NCBI GenBank assembly: GCA_045633565.1
Contig: JAZQYO010000017.1
Span: 1 to 30,289, forward strand
Source of the DNA: RGIG7450 sp045633565
GTDB taxonomy: Bacteria > Bacillota > Clostridia > RUG12999
Direction: 5' to 3'
Length of the DNA stretch: 30,289 nucleotides
Part shown: piece by piece, positions 18,912 through 26,457 of the stretch
How the letters are laid out: each line of letters starts with the position of its first letter
Position numbering within the stretch: the stretch's first letter is position 1
Made by a program: the position numbers and the translations under genes
Notes under the pieces: model-generated
Told to the model about the DNA's origin: nothing
The model's database searches: none
The model's input: the letters and a program-made list of their open reading frames with translations, nothing else

Positions 18912-21900
18912 ATGAAAAGTAAAGTTATATCACTGACATTAATTATTTGCATGATTGCAGGCATTTTCGCTTTTGCGCCAATGACAGCCGGTGCATCAAG
19001 CGGAATTTGCGGAGATGATTTGACGTGGGAATTGGAAAATGGGACACTGGTTATAAAAGGCACGGGCGAAATGTCAGATTGGGACGAATATTCAGTGCCG
19101 TGGAGTGGAAGGATCAACAATGTAATAATCAGAGAAGGCGTAACAACAATTGGTGATTATGCTTTTAGTGGTTGTAGCCAACTATCAACCATAACCATTC
19201 CCGACAGCCTAAGGTCAATTGGCGATTATGCATTTAGTGGTTGTAATTTATATTCTGTACATATAGAAAATATAAGTTCGTGGTGTAATATAGAATTTAT
19301 GGACTATACATCCACACCATTAATAAATGGAGGATACCTTGAGGTAGGTTATGATCGTATCTATAACTTAGAAATCCCCGATAGCGTAACAACAATTGGT
19401 GATTACACCTTTTATGGTTGCCGTGACTTAAAAAGTGTAATCTTACATGATGGCGTTACATCAATTGGAGATTATGCATTTGCTTATTGCTCCGATTTGG
19501 AAAGCGTAGATTTTTCTGACGGTATAACGTCGATAGGTAATTATGCATTTGCTGAATGTAGTTCGCTTACAAAAGTAATTATTCCGGACAGCGTTACAAC
19601 AATTAGTAGTTATGCTTTTTATCTTTGCAGTAATTTAGAGAGAGTTGCTATTTCCCAAAACATTACTGAAATTAGTGACGGAATATTTTCAAACTGCAGT
19701 AAATTAGCAAAAGTGACTATTCCTGAGTGTGTAACAACTATTGGATATGGAGCGTTTTTTTATTGCTCAGGTTTAAAAAGTGTTACTTTTCCTGACTCTG
19801 TGATTTCAATTGGAAAAAGAGCTTTTCAGGGATGCTCGGGATTGACAAATATTGCCGTAGGTGGCAGCCTGGCAACTTTTGAAGCTGATGCGTTCACCGC
19901 ATGTAATAAATTAACCAATATATTTTACGCAGGCAGTGAAGAACAATGGAATCAGATACCGGGTACAAATAACAGCTGGCTTAAAAGCGCCATAAAGCAC
20001 TATAACTTTAATACAATGACGGCAAACTTCAGTTATATTCAAAGTGCCGTAAGCGGACTTGAGCAAATAGAGGGATATAGTGAATATATGTCACGGGCGA
20101 CAAAAGAGTTCATATTCCCTGGACTGAATGATGGATTTGTACCTCAGGGGATTGCCTACAGAGAAGACAGGGATGAATTTTATTTAACAGCGTATGACGG
20201 GACAGGAAGTAAATGTTCTGTGCTGATGGTTGTTGATGGAAAAACAGGAAAATACAAAAAAGAGTTTTCTGTTATAAATATTGATGGAAGCGATAATAAA
20301 GGACATTTAGGCGGTGTTGCTGTTACAAGCAAAAATGTGTATTTAACAAGTGGAAAAAATTTGCTCAGAATTTCACTTTCCACAATTGACTGTAGTGGCA
20401 CTTACGGAAATATACAGGTGGAAGAAAAAATACCTCTTGCTATAGGGGATGCAGGTATTTCTTATGTGAACTACGACAGAAATAACAATATACTTTGGAC
20501 AGGCAACTTTTATTATTTCTGGGATTCGGATTATAGAAAAAAGGCGTATCCGAAATATAACACTCTTCTTGTTGGATATGAGATGACCAAAAAAACAGAA
20601 AACGGATTCAAAAACAGTATGAAGGCCTCTTCTGATTCAAGTTTTCAGTATGTTCCTGATATAATTTTTGATTTGGATGATTATGACAGGATACAGGGCG
20701 TTGCTTTTACAAAAGATACTGTTGTCCTGAGCCAATCCTACGGCAGGGGAAATAAGAGCAAGCTCCACTTTTTAGATTATCCTAACGTCAAGCTGCCGGA
20801 AAAAAACCTAACTATTGATGGACAATATGTGCCGGTCTGTGAGGTTGATAAAAAGAACAAGATTACGGTTTTTCCTATGTCCGAGGGAATAGAGGTACGT
20901 AACGGGAAACTGTACTCGGTATATGAATCGGCGGCAAAAAAGTATCTTGACGGCGGAAAAGACAAGACGGAATATGTATGGGGATATAGACTGGATAGTT
21001 ATACAGAACAAAATTATCCGGTTATTGTTCTTCCGGGAATTATGGGAAGCACAATGAAGGACACCGGCGGACTTGGTGTGCCCGTCCTTACGAGTAACTC
21101 GGGATTTATATCCCAAAGTGACCTGGTAATTGCTGATACAACTGCAGCATCCACTGGAGCAGATAACCTCATTAAGAAAATTTCCTCATCAGGAGATTAT
21201 GTTGTATATCCCTGTCCGTATGACTGGAGACTATCCATTGATGATATTTCGGAAAAGTATCTTGAACCTCTTATTAAAAAAGCGAGGAAAGAAACGGGCA
21301 GCGAAAAAGTTATACTTGTTTCCCATTCTATGGGTGGACTTGTTGCACGAAGCTACATTCAAAGTGGCAGATATCAAAATGACGTAGACTCTCTGTATAT
21401 GATAGGCACACCGAATGAAGGGTCTACTGCCATGGTACCTTTATCAATATATGGAGTTCCTTTTGATGCTGCACAGGCTACTGTTATGGCTTATAACTAT
21501 AATAAAATGACTGGAGAGGATTATAATAAAGCTTCGGCTGAAGAAGTTAAAAGTTTTATCAGAAATAAAGTGATTTCAACATCGCAGTTACTGCCTGCCT
21601 ATGATAGATATTATTTTGATGTTGAAAATAACACTTTTGCCGGAACAAATTTAAACCAGTACTTAACTGAACTTAACAGCAATGCACTAATATGCGGAAG
21701 ATATCAACCTATAACCGGAAAAAACAAAAGCAAGGTAAGAACAATCTTATTTGCTTCTGAAGATGTTGACACACCACATTCACTTGAGGTAGTATACAAG
21801 GGGTCAACACCGCACCTGAAGTATACACAGTCGTTTATGAAAAATAAGGCAGCATATATAACCCAGGCGGCATTATCGTCGGAACCGTATGTTGAATACA

Positions 21901-23642
21901 TTGATTTGACAGGTGACGGAACTGTTCTTACAAATAGTGCTATTGTATCAGGTAAACTAAATAGTATTTGGACAATAGACAGAGGGGATTATGGCAAGCA
22001 CATGAAGATGTTTGGAGGACTTTCAAATGAGATTTCCGAGTATCTTGAAACAATGCCTACTATGAATTTAATGTCAGCACAGGAGCAAGGAGAAACCCAT
22101 TCTCTGCAAATTGACGTTTCGGGAGCAGATGCGTCAATTAATGTTAATGATGAACTGTTTAGTGTTGACAATGAATGTTGTTACATAGAAAACCCTGAAG
22201 ATGGAGAGTATGTTATCAACTGTGTAAAGAAAGCGGATGCGGAGAGGATTACCATTCAGTTTTTATACACAAACGGTGACGAAACAACACAAAAAACCAT
22301 ATCATTCTTAAACGATGAATGCTTTGTATCATTTAATGTTTCAGCAGGGGCTGTGGAATATGTTGACAAAACGGTTGCTGGATTGCGAAGCGTAAACAGT
22401 GGCGGATATGCAAAACTTTTGTGGAATGAGGTTTCAGGTGCAGTATCATATAAAATCTACAAAAAGAATTTCAGTGAATCGGCGTATACGCTGCATAGTG
22501 AAACAGAAGAAACGGAATATACAACAAATGACAGCTGGACTTACGATTTTTCTGATGATTGCTGGTGTTATTATGTAATTCCGGTGTTTGGTGATGAAAC
22601 TGTTGGTGGATATTCTGAAAGTGCCAGAAACTATAACAATACACAAGCGGCTTTTGACTATACCATAAACAAGGAAGATAGCAGCGTTTCCTTTATAGAT
22701 TTGTCAACTGGCGATATTTCATCGTGGAAATGGGACTTTAATAGTGATGGTGTAATTGACAGCGAAGAACAAAGCCCTACATACAAATATGAAGATGATG
22801 GGGTTTATAGTGTAACTCTAACTGTTTCGGGTGCGTCAGGAACATCTGTGGTTACCTGTAATGACGCAATAAAAATTGGTGTTTATCCTTTGAAAATTGT
22901 TGTTCAGGCAGAAGAAAAAAATATTAAAATTGGTGAAAATACAACACTTTCAGCCTATATTCTTATGTCTGATGAAAGCCGGACAGATGCTAAAGATATA
23001 ACGTTTGTTTCAAGCGACAGTTCAGTTCTTTTGGTAAACGAAAACACTGTAACCGCACAAAGCATCGGTTCTGCCAATATTATAGCAAGTGCAGAAGGAT
23101 TAACCGGCAACATAGAACTTCACTCTGTTTGTGATGAAGTTGCAATTACCTTAACATCAGAAGGTTATGGATTTGCCGAAGGAAGTGGCAACTATCAGAT
23201 TGGCGAAACCATCCTTGTTTCTGCCGTTCCTATTGATAATGAGGAGTTTTTGGGCTGGTACAAAGGGGATGAATGTGTTTCGACAGATAAAGATTATTGG
23301 TTTGAAGTTACAGAAACTGCCCAATTAAAAGCGGTGTTTACAAAAACTAATACTGTTTGCGTAAATGCGCTTGTGGATTATTGCAGATATGATAATAATG
23401 AGGTGTTAGCGAAAATAACCTATAATTATGTTTTTGAAGATTGTATAGTATTTTTAGCTATATATGACAAAGGTGGAAAACTACAAAAACTAACTTCACA
23501 GCCGGTTACAAAGAATTCTGAATATAGTGAATTTGGTATATCAACTGAAGATGTAAAAGGTTATGACTTTAAATTCTTTTTCTGGAAGAGTATGGAATCA
23601 ATTGATCCGGTTGGCAAAGCTTTGAAAGGAACAATAAAATAG
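18912..23642 (+). CDS. Large secreted protein: BspA leucine-rich repeats plus LCAT-like hydrolase
   Basis: ATG 18912 has AGAGAGGAAG upstream and lies 31 nt after fkp. The 1576 residues begin with a signal peptide (ending near TAGASS) and a BspA-type N-cap. About ten LRR_5 repeats follow (about 70-345; IPDSVTTIGDYTFYGC pattern). A propeller-like region comes next (about 385-690; GFVPQGIAYREDRDEFYL). The alpha/beta hydrolase region (about 697-1040) has YPVIVLPGIMGSTM, a nucleophile elbow SHSMGG with Ser806, GDGTV with Asp1002 and a candidate His1030 (GKHMKMF), as in lecithin:cholesterol acyltransferase-like enzymes. Then FN3-like (about 1155-1240), PKD (about 1245-1325, WKWDFNSDG), Big_2-like (about 1330-1410), InlB-repeat-like (about 1412-1475) and the recurring C-terminal module (LAIYDKGGKL, FKFFFWKSME). 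Probably an extracellular esterase, lipase or acyltransferase with adhesive arms; substrate unknown. Confidence 0.85.
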   Translation: MKSKVISLTLIICMIAGIFAFAPMTAGASSGICGDDLTWELENGTLVIKGTGEMSDWDEYSVPWSGRINNVIIREGVTTIGDYAFSGCSQLSTITIPDSLRSIGDYAFSGCNLYSVHIENISSWCNIEFMDYTSTPLINGGYLEVGYDRIYNLEIPDSVTTIGDYTFYGCRDLKSVILHDGVTSIGDYAFAYCSDLESVDFSDGITSIGNYAFAECSSLTKVIIPDSVTTISSYAFYLCSNLERVAISQNITEISDGIFSNCSKLAKVTIPECVTTIGYGAFFYCSGLKSVTFPDSVISIGKRAFQGCSGLTNIAVGGSLATFEADAFTACNKLTNIFYAGSEEQWNQIPGTNNSWLKSAIKHYNFNTMTANFSYIQSAVSGLEQIEGYSEYMSRATKEFIFPGLNDGFVPQGIAYREDRDEFYLTAYDGTGSKCSVLMVVDGKTGKYKKEFSVINIDGSDNKGHLGGVAVTSKNVYLTSGKNLLRISLSTIDCSGTYGNIQVEEKIPLAIGDAGISYVNYDRNNNILWTGNFYYFWDSDYRKKAYPKYNTLLVGYEMTKKTENGFKNSMKASSDSSFQYVPDIIFDLDDYDRIQGVAFTKDTVVLSQSYGRGNKSKLHFLDYPNVKLPEKNLTIDGQYVPVCEVDKKNKITVFPMSEGIEVRNGKLYSVYESAAKKYLDGGKDKTEYVWGYRLDSYTEQNYPVIVLPGIMGSTMKDTGGLGVPVLTSNSGFISQSDLVIADTTAASTGADNLIKKISSSGDYVVYPCPYDWRLSIDDISEKYLEPLIKKARKETGSEKVILVSHSMGGLVARSYIQSGRYQNDVDSLYMIGTPNEGSTAMVPLSIYGVPFDAAQATVMAYNYNKMTGEDYNKASAEEVKSFIRNKVISTSQLLPAYDRYYFDVENNTFAGTNLNQYLTELNSNALICGRYQPITGKNKSKVRTILFASEDVDTPHSLEVVYKGSTPHLKYTQSFMKNKAAYITQAALSSEPYVEYIDLTGDGTVLTNSAIVSGKLNSIWTIDRGDYGKHMKMFGGLSNEISEYLETMPTMNLMSAQEQGETHSLQIDVSGADASINVNDELFSVDNECCYIENPEDGEYVINCVKKADAERITIQFLYTNGDETTQKTISFLNDECFVSFNVSAGAVEYVDKTVAGLRSVNSGGYAKLLWNEVSGAVSYKIYKKNFSESAYTLHSETEETEYTTNDSWTYDFSDDCWCYYVIPVFGDETVGGYSESARNYNNTQAAFDYTINKEDSSVSFIDLSTGDISSWKWDFNSDGVIDSEEQSPTYKYEDDGVYSVTLTVSGASGTSVVTCNDAIKIGVYPLKIVVQAEEKNIKIGENTTLSAYILMSDESRTDAKDITFVSSDSSVLLVNENTVTAQSIGSANIIASAEGLTGNIELHSVCDEVAITLTSEGYGFAEGSGNYQIGETILVSAVPIDNEEFLGWYKGDECVSTDKDYWFEVTETAQLKAVFTKTNTVCVNALVDYCRYDNNEVLAKITYNYVFEDCIVFLAIYDKGGKLQKLTSQPVTKNSEYSEFGISTEDVKGYDFKFFFWKSMESIDPVGKALKGTIK

Positions 23643-23655
23643 GAAAAATAAAAAG

Positions 23656-23690
23656 AAGGACTTCCGATTACGGAAGTCCTTGTTTATTTT
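23656..23690 (+). terminator. Strong terminator, probably bidirectional
   Basis: AAGGACTTCCG (23656-23666) pairs perfectly with CGGAAGTCCTT (23671-23681) around a 4-nt loop. A T-rich tract follows on the plus strand and an A-rich tract precedes, so it can work in both directions. A near copy stands at 27134-27162. Confidence 0.9.
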
Positions 23691-23756
23691 TTATTTCATA
23701 TAAAATTTTTTGGCCTTGCTGTCGCCACACTGGATGCGGTTTAAAGCCTCACCGAA
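23691..23756 (-). pseudogene. Left direct repeat: orphan 3' tail of a minus-strand gene
   Basis: Read on the minus strand this 66-bp block is 21 codons plus stop (FGEALNR...KAKKFYMK). A stop codon at 23766-23768 closes the frame upstream and no start codon exists, so it is only a gene tail. The block repeats at 27166-27231 without gaps: 61 of 66 bases agree and all five differences are synonymous third-position changes in this frame. The parent gene was not recognised. Confidence 0.6.
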
Positions 23757-23946
23757 ATTAGTAATTTAAGGAAAGGGGAGAAATGTTAGGAAAATAGCGG
23801 GATTAGTGATATTAAATAAACTTTAAAAAATGATTGATTGACGATATACATAAAATGTGTTAGAATGTTGATAGTAGCAAACGGCGAAACTAACATAGTA
23901 TATCCGTAAACAAAAGTAAAAAATGTTTGCGGAGGTTAGTTGCTTG
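23757..23946 (+). promoter_or_regulatory. Promoter and RBS-sequestering leader of the toxin island
   Basis: A promoter is visible: TTGACG (23838-23843), 17 bp, TAGAAT (23861-23866). In the transcribed leader, TCCGTAAACA (23903-23912) pairs with TGTTTGCGGA (23924-23933, one G-U pair), extended by ACTAAC (23889-23894) with GTTAGT (23935-23940). The ribosome site GGAGG (23931-23935) is buried in this stem, so translation of the next gene may be restrained until the hairpin opens. Upstream, an SD-like AAAGGGGAG stands before a 4-codon frame at 23783, perhaps a remnant gene start. Confidence 0.6.
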
Positions 23947-24609
23947 ATGACAAATGAAAAATTTAATATTTATGATGTTTTTCATTCATGGCTTTTAGAA
24001 GATGCACATTACGACGGATATATTGAACTGCCGATAATGAAAACTAGCAGCCTTTTACCGGAAAAAGTTGTAACATTTTCCAAAGCAATGTCTGAAAAAT
24101 GGGAAGATTTTGACTGCTGGGTAGTTTTTTATGAGCACGACATAAAATTCGAAAGACTATGGAATAATCCAAAACAATACTTGAACAAACTTAAAAAGTT
24201 TAAGGGAATTATATCTCCCGATTTCAGTCTTTATCGAAATATGCCGCTAGTAATGCAGGTGTGGAATACATATCGCGGAAGAGCACTTGCATTTTGGTTT
24301 CAGAAAAATGGCATAGAGGTCATCCCAAATGTGAGGTTTGGAGATGAACGAACATTTTCATTCTGTTTTGACGGTGTAGAAGAAAATAAAACTGTTGCAA
24401 TTGGAACACATGGTTGCATTAAGCGGAAAGAAGACAAAACCTTCTTTAAAATCGGACTAGCCAGAATGGTTCAAAGACTGTCTCCTAAAACAATAATTGT
24501 TTATGGGAGAGCACCCGATAGCATTTTTAAACCATATAAAGATAAAGGTATCAACATCATAGCCTTTGAAAGCGAGTTTTCAAAATCCAGAAAGCAGGTG
24601 ACTGCTTAA
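23947..24609 (+). CDS. DUF4417-family protein
   Basis: GGAGG (23931-23935) lies 8 nt before a TTG (23944) and 11 nt before ATG 23947; either may be used, and the frame also reaches ATG 23923 inside the leader hairpin. The 220-residue product shows the DUF4417 hallmarks: GIISPDFSLYRNMPLVMQVWN (about 83-103, split here as one motif run), RALAFWFQKNGIEVIPN, RFGDERTFSFCF, and a C-terminal VAIGTHGCIKRKED to IVYGRAPDSIF half. Members of this family occur widely in bacteria, phages and plasmids; their function is not established. The stop overlaps the toxin start by one base (TAATG at 24607-24611), and part of this gene's 3' end travels with the duplicated toxin trunk, tying it to the toxin cassette. 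A helper, regulator or carrier role is speculation. Confidence 0.8.
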   Translation: MTNEKFNIYDVFHSWLLEDAHYDGYIELPIMKTSSLLPEKVVTFSKAMSEKWEDFDCWVVFYEHDIKFERLWNNPKQYLNKLKKFKGIISPDFSLYRNMPLVMQVWNTYRGRALAFWFQKNGIEVIPNVRFGDERTFSFCFDGVEENKTVAIGTHGCIKRKEDKTFFKIGLARMVQRLSPKTIIVYGRAPDSIFKPYKDKGINIIAFESEFSKSRKQVTA

Positions 24610-24841
24610 TGGGCGGAGGAAAAGGTGGAAACTTTGGAAATACAAAAGGCAGCAGTTTGGATGCTTTAAGCAATTTGCTTGCAGCGGCATCTTTAATCCC
24701 GGGATTGGATACTTTTACGAATCTGGCATCAATTCCAGTGGATCTTTTAAGAGGAGATTATGTTTCAGCGGGACTTAGTGCCATTGGCGCCATACCTATT
24801 GTTGGTGAAATTGCAGACACTGCAAAGCTTGCAGACAAGGC
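24578..24841 (+). repeat. 264-bp duplicated block, copy A
   Basis: Covers the last codons of the DUF4417 gene, the ribosome site AGGTGA, the toxin start and the hydrophobic trunk. Copy B is 25491-25754. The two align without gaps over 264 bp with 16 differences by my count. Confidence 0.9.
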
Positions 24842-25156
24842 AACGGATTTTACTAAATTCACAAAAAAACTTCATCCAGGTAGACAAGGAAAGCACATCG
24901 TTGGTCACAATAATTATAAAAGAGGAAGAAGTATTTTTTATGGTTCTGTATCTGATGCACAACAATTGATAAAAAATATAGTGGCACCGGACAGAGAATA
25001 AATTCAACCTCAGAACGAGTCAATTTTAAAAAAGTTATTGGAAAATATGTTGACGAAGTAACTGGTAAAACTTATGATACCACTGTCGGTACTATTAGAT
25101 ATTCAAAAGATGGAGCACATATAGTGCCTGCCAGACCTATTAATTGGAGGAAATAG
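24609..25156 (+). pseudogene. Short polymorphic toxin with Ntox50-like tip, frameshifted
   Basis: ATG 24609 overlaps the DUF4417 stop. The first frame stops at 25001 (130 residues): a Gly-rich start (GGGKGGNFGNTKGS), a hydrophobic pretoxin trunk (about 20-75; ASLIPGLDTFTNLASIPVDL, AIGAIPIVGEIADTAKLADK), then HPGRQGKHIVGHNNYKRGRS and DAQQLIKN, the opening of a polymorphic toxin type 50 domain. A shift of one base near 24977 restores YSGTGQRINSTSERVNF through AHIVPARPINWRK to a stop at 25154-25156, giving about 183 residues. A single missing T in AAAAAATATAGT explains it. Known family role: predicted nuclease tip of interbacterial toxins. The tip is therefore inactive here unless frameshifting, a sequencing error or a phase-variable tract restores it. 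No delivery domain or signal peptide precedes the trunk. Confidence 0.75.
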
Positions 25157-25158
25157 TT

Positions 25159-25470
25159 ATGTTTTTAAATGAAAAAGAAGGAACAATTATTGGCAATTTC
25201 TTAAAAAACCTAGATAAATTCGATATAGAAGAAATGACATTAGTATGGAGCGAAGGAGAAACAATAACCGCTAGATTTGACACGTGTTTTGAAGATGAAA
25301 ATGAGTTTGAAGAAAACGAAATAGAATATGAGGAATTCACTACTTTTGTTTTTGAAGCTATTTGTATATCTGGTCACCCGCCCGTTTTCATAACAGAAGA
25401 TAATTTTTTCTGCGTAAATTATCATAATTTTCCTGACAAAGTCATGGTAGGAAAACAAAAAATCAATTAA
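25159..25470 (+). CDS. Small acidic putative immunity protein
   Basis: ATG 25159 has GGAGG (25146-25150) 8 nt upstream and lies 2 nt after the restored toxin stop; the frame reaches a TTG at 25144 that would overlap the ribosome site. The 103-residue product is strongly acidic, with a run of Glu/Asp around residues 45-62 (FEDENEFEENEIEYEEF), as is common for proteins that neutralise nuclease toxins. It has no signal peptide or membrane segment and should be cytoplasmic. Its place immediately after the type-50 toxin tip is the main argument for an immunity role. No Imm family was recognised. It remains intact although its toxin partner is frameshifted, which fits selection to retain protection against intact toxin from relatives. 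Confidence 0.65.
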   Translation: MFLNEKEGTIIGNFLKNLDKFDIEEMTLVWSEGETITARFDTCFEDENEFEENEIEYEEFTTFVFEAICISGHPPVFITEDNFFCVNYHNFPDKVMVGKQKIN

Positions 25471-25490
25471 TGTCTTATTCTCTCGCCTGC

Positions 25491-25754
25491 TTTCAAAATC
25501 CAGAAAGCAGGTGACTGTTTAATGAGTGGAGGACTTGGCGGTAATTTTGGAAATACAAAAGGCAGTAGTTTGGATGCTTTAAGTAATTTGCTTGTAGCGG
25601 CATCTTTAATCCCGGGATTGGATACTTTTACAAATCTCGCATCAATTCCGGTGGATCTTTTAAGAGGAAATTATGTTTCAGCGGGACTTAGTGCCATTGG
25701 CGCCATACCTATTGTTGGTGAAATTGCAGACACTGCAAAGCTTGCAGACAAGGC
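25491..25754 (+). repeat. 264-bp duplicated block, copy B
   Basis: Begins 20 nt after the first immunity gene with an untranslated copy of the last DUF4417 codons (AAATCCAGAAAGCAGGTGAC), then the start and trunk of the second toxin. Homology to copy A ends within the codons after LADKA, where the two toxin tips diverge. Confidence 0.9.
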
Positions 25755-26088
25755 TGTAGATGTTGCTAAGGTTGCAGATAAAGCAACCGATGCTACAAAA
25801 ACAGTTATTAAGATGCCTAAACTACCTAAAACACCGGCAAAGTTGAAAAGTAGTGGCTGGAAGGAAACAACATCAGCAGCAATGAAAAAGAACACAACGT
25901 CAAGAACTTTTAAAAAGGATGGACTAACAATTAGGTTTGATAAAGGAAAAAAAGGTGCTGGTGGTTATGGCGGAAAAGATCATTATCACATATTAAATCC
26001 TAATTCAACCGGGAAACATGATTACTATTTGGACAAACATGGCAATCCTGTCCCAAAAAATTCAAAGGCATCACACATTTTACCATAA
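25522..26088 (+). CDS. Second short polymorphic-toxin-like protein, different tip
   Basis: ATG 25522 uses a copied ribosome site (AGGTGA). The 188-residue product repeats the Gly-rich start and hydrophobic trunk of the first toxin (about 1-78), then departs. A short alanine/lysine helical spacer (about 78-105) leads to a basic tip (about 106-188): GWKETTSAAMKKNTT, GLTIRFDKGKKG, GKDHYHILNPNSTGKHDYY and a C-terminal KNSKASHILP. The HYH and clustered His/Lys/Asp suggest a nuclease, but I do not recognise a named toxin family. The frame is intact. No export signal is seen, so delivery would need an unknown route or fusion by recombination to a larger carrier elsewhere. It is followed 12 nt later by a putative immunity gene. 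Confidence 0.7.
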   Translation: MSGGLGGNFGNTKGSSLDALSNLLVAASLIPGLDTFTNLASIPVDLLRGNYVSAGLSAIGAIPIVGEIADTAKLADKAVDVAKVADKATDATKTVIKMPKLPKTPAKLKSSGWKETTSAAMKKNTTSRTFKKDGLTIRFDKGKKGAGGYGGKDHYHILNPNSTGKHDYYLDKHGNPVPKNSKASHILP

Positions 26089-26100
26089 TGGAGGGGTTTT

Positions 26101-26457
26101 ATGAGCAAACTTGATAAATTAGCTGCATATGATTTTCACGATAGCTTACTAGAAAGCATTTCATATGATAAAGATATTAAAAAAGCATTCTTAAACATTG
26201 ATTTTTGCAACTGGAAACAGGAGTGGTATAATGAAACTGACGAAGAAACATCTATGATTTCCGTGGTGTTTGAAAATGTTTCTAATGTTATAATTCCGGA
26301 ATTTAAAATTAATAGTGATGAAATCATTGAGTTTGAATTGATAATGGGAAAAGGTATTAAAATGGTTGTTTTTAATGATATAGACGATGCTTCTTATGAA
26401 ATTCAGATAGATGCAGATTCTGTTGAAATAATAGACAAGCAAGAAGGTGAAATATGA
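26101..26457 (+). CDS. Second putative immunity protein
   Basis: ATG 26101 has GGAGGGG (26091-26097) close upstream and follows the second toxin by 12 nt. The 118-residue product is acidic and cytoplasmic in appearance, with AYDFHDSLLESISYD at the start (about 9-23) followed by alternating beta-like strands (AFLNIDFCNWKQEW, MISVVFENVSN, EIQIDADSVEII). The HDSxLxSIxY opening is a pattern I associate with small bacterial proteins found beside toxins, but no family is named. It is unlike the first putative immunity protein, as expected if each matches a different toxin tip. Its stop overlaps the start of the next gene as ATGA (26454-26457). Confidence 0.6.
   Translation: MSKLDKLAAYDFHDSLLESISYDKDIKKAFLNIDFCNWKQEWYNETDEETSMISVVFENVSNVIIPEFKINSDEIIEFELIMGKGIKMVVFNDIDDASYEIQIDADSVEIIDKQEGEI

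Noticed and set aside
19120..19920. Periodic repeats that could suggest a CRISPR-like or tandem-repeat array
   Set aside because: The periodicity is the ~23-codon leucine-rich repeat of the coding sequence; DNA copies are divergent and in frame.
3218..23642. LPXTG sortase signals on the secreted proteins
   Set aside because: None of the C-termini shows LPXTG plus a hydrophobic segment and basic tail; anchoring is by SLH or unknown.
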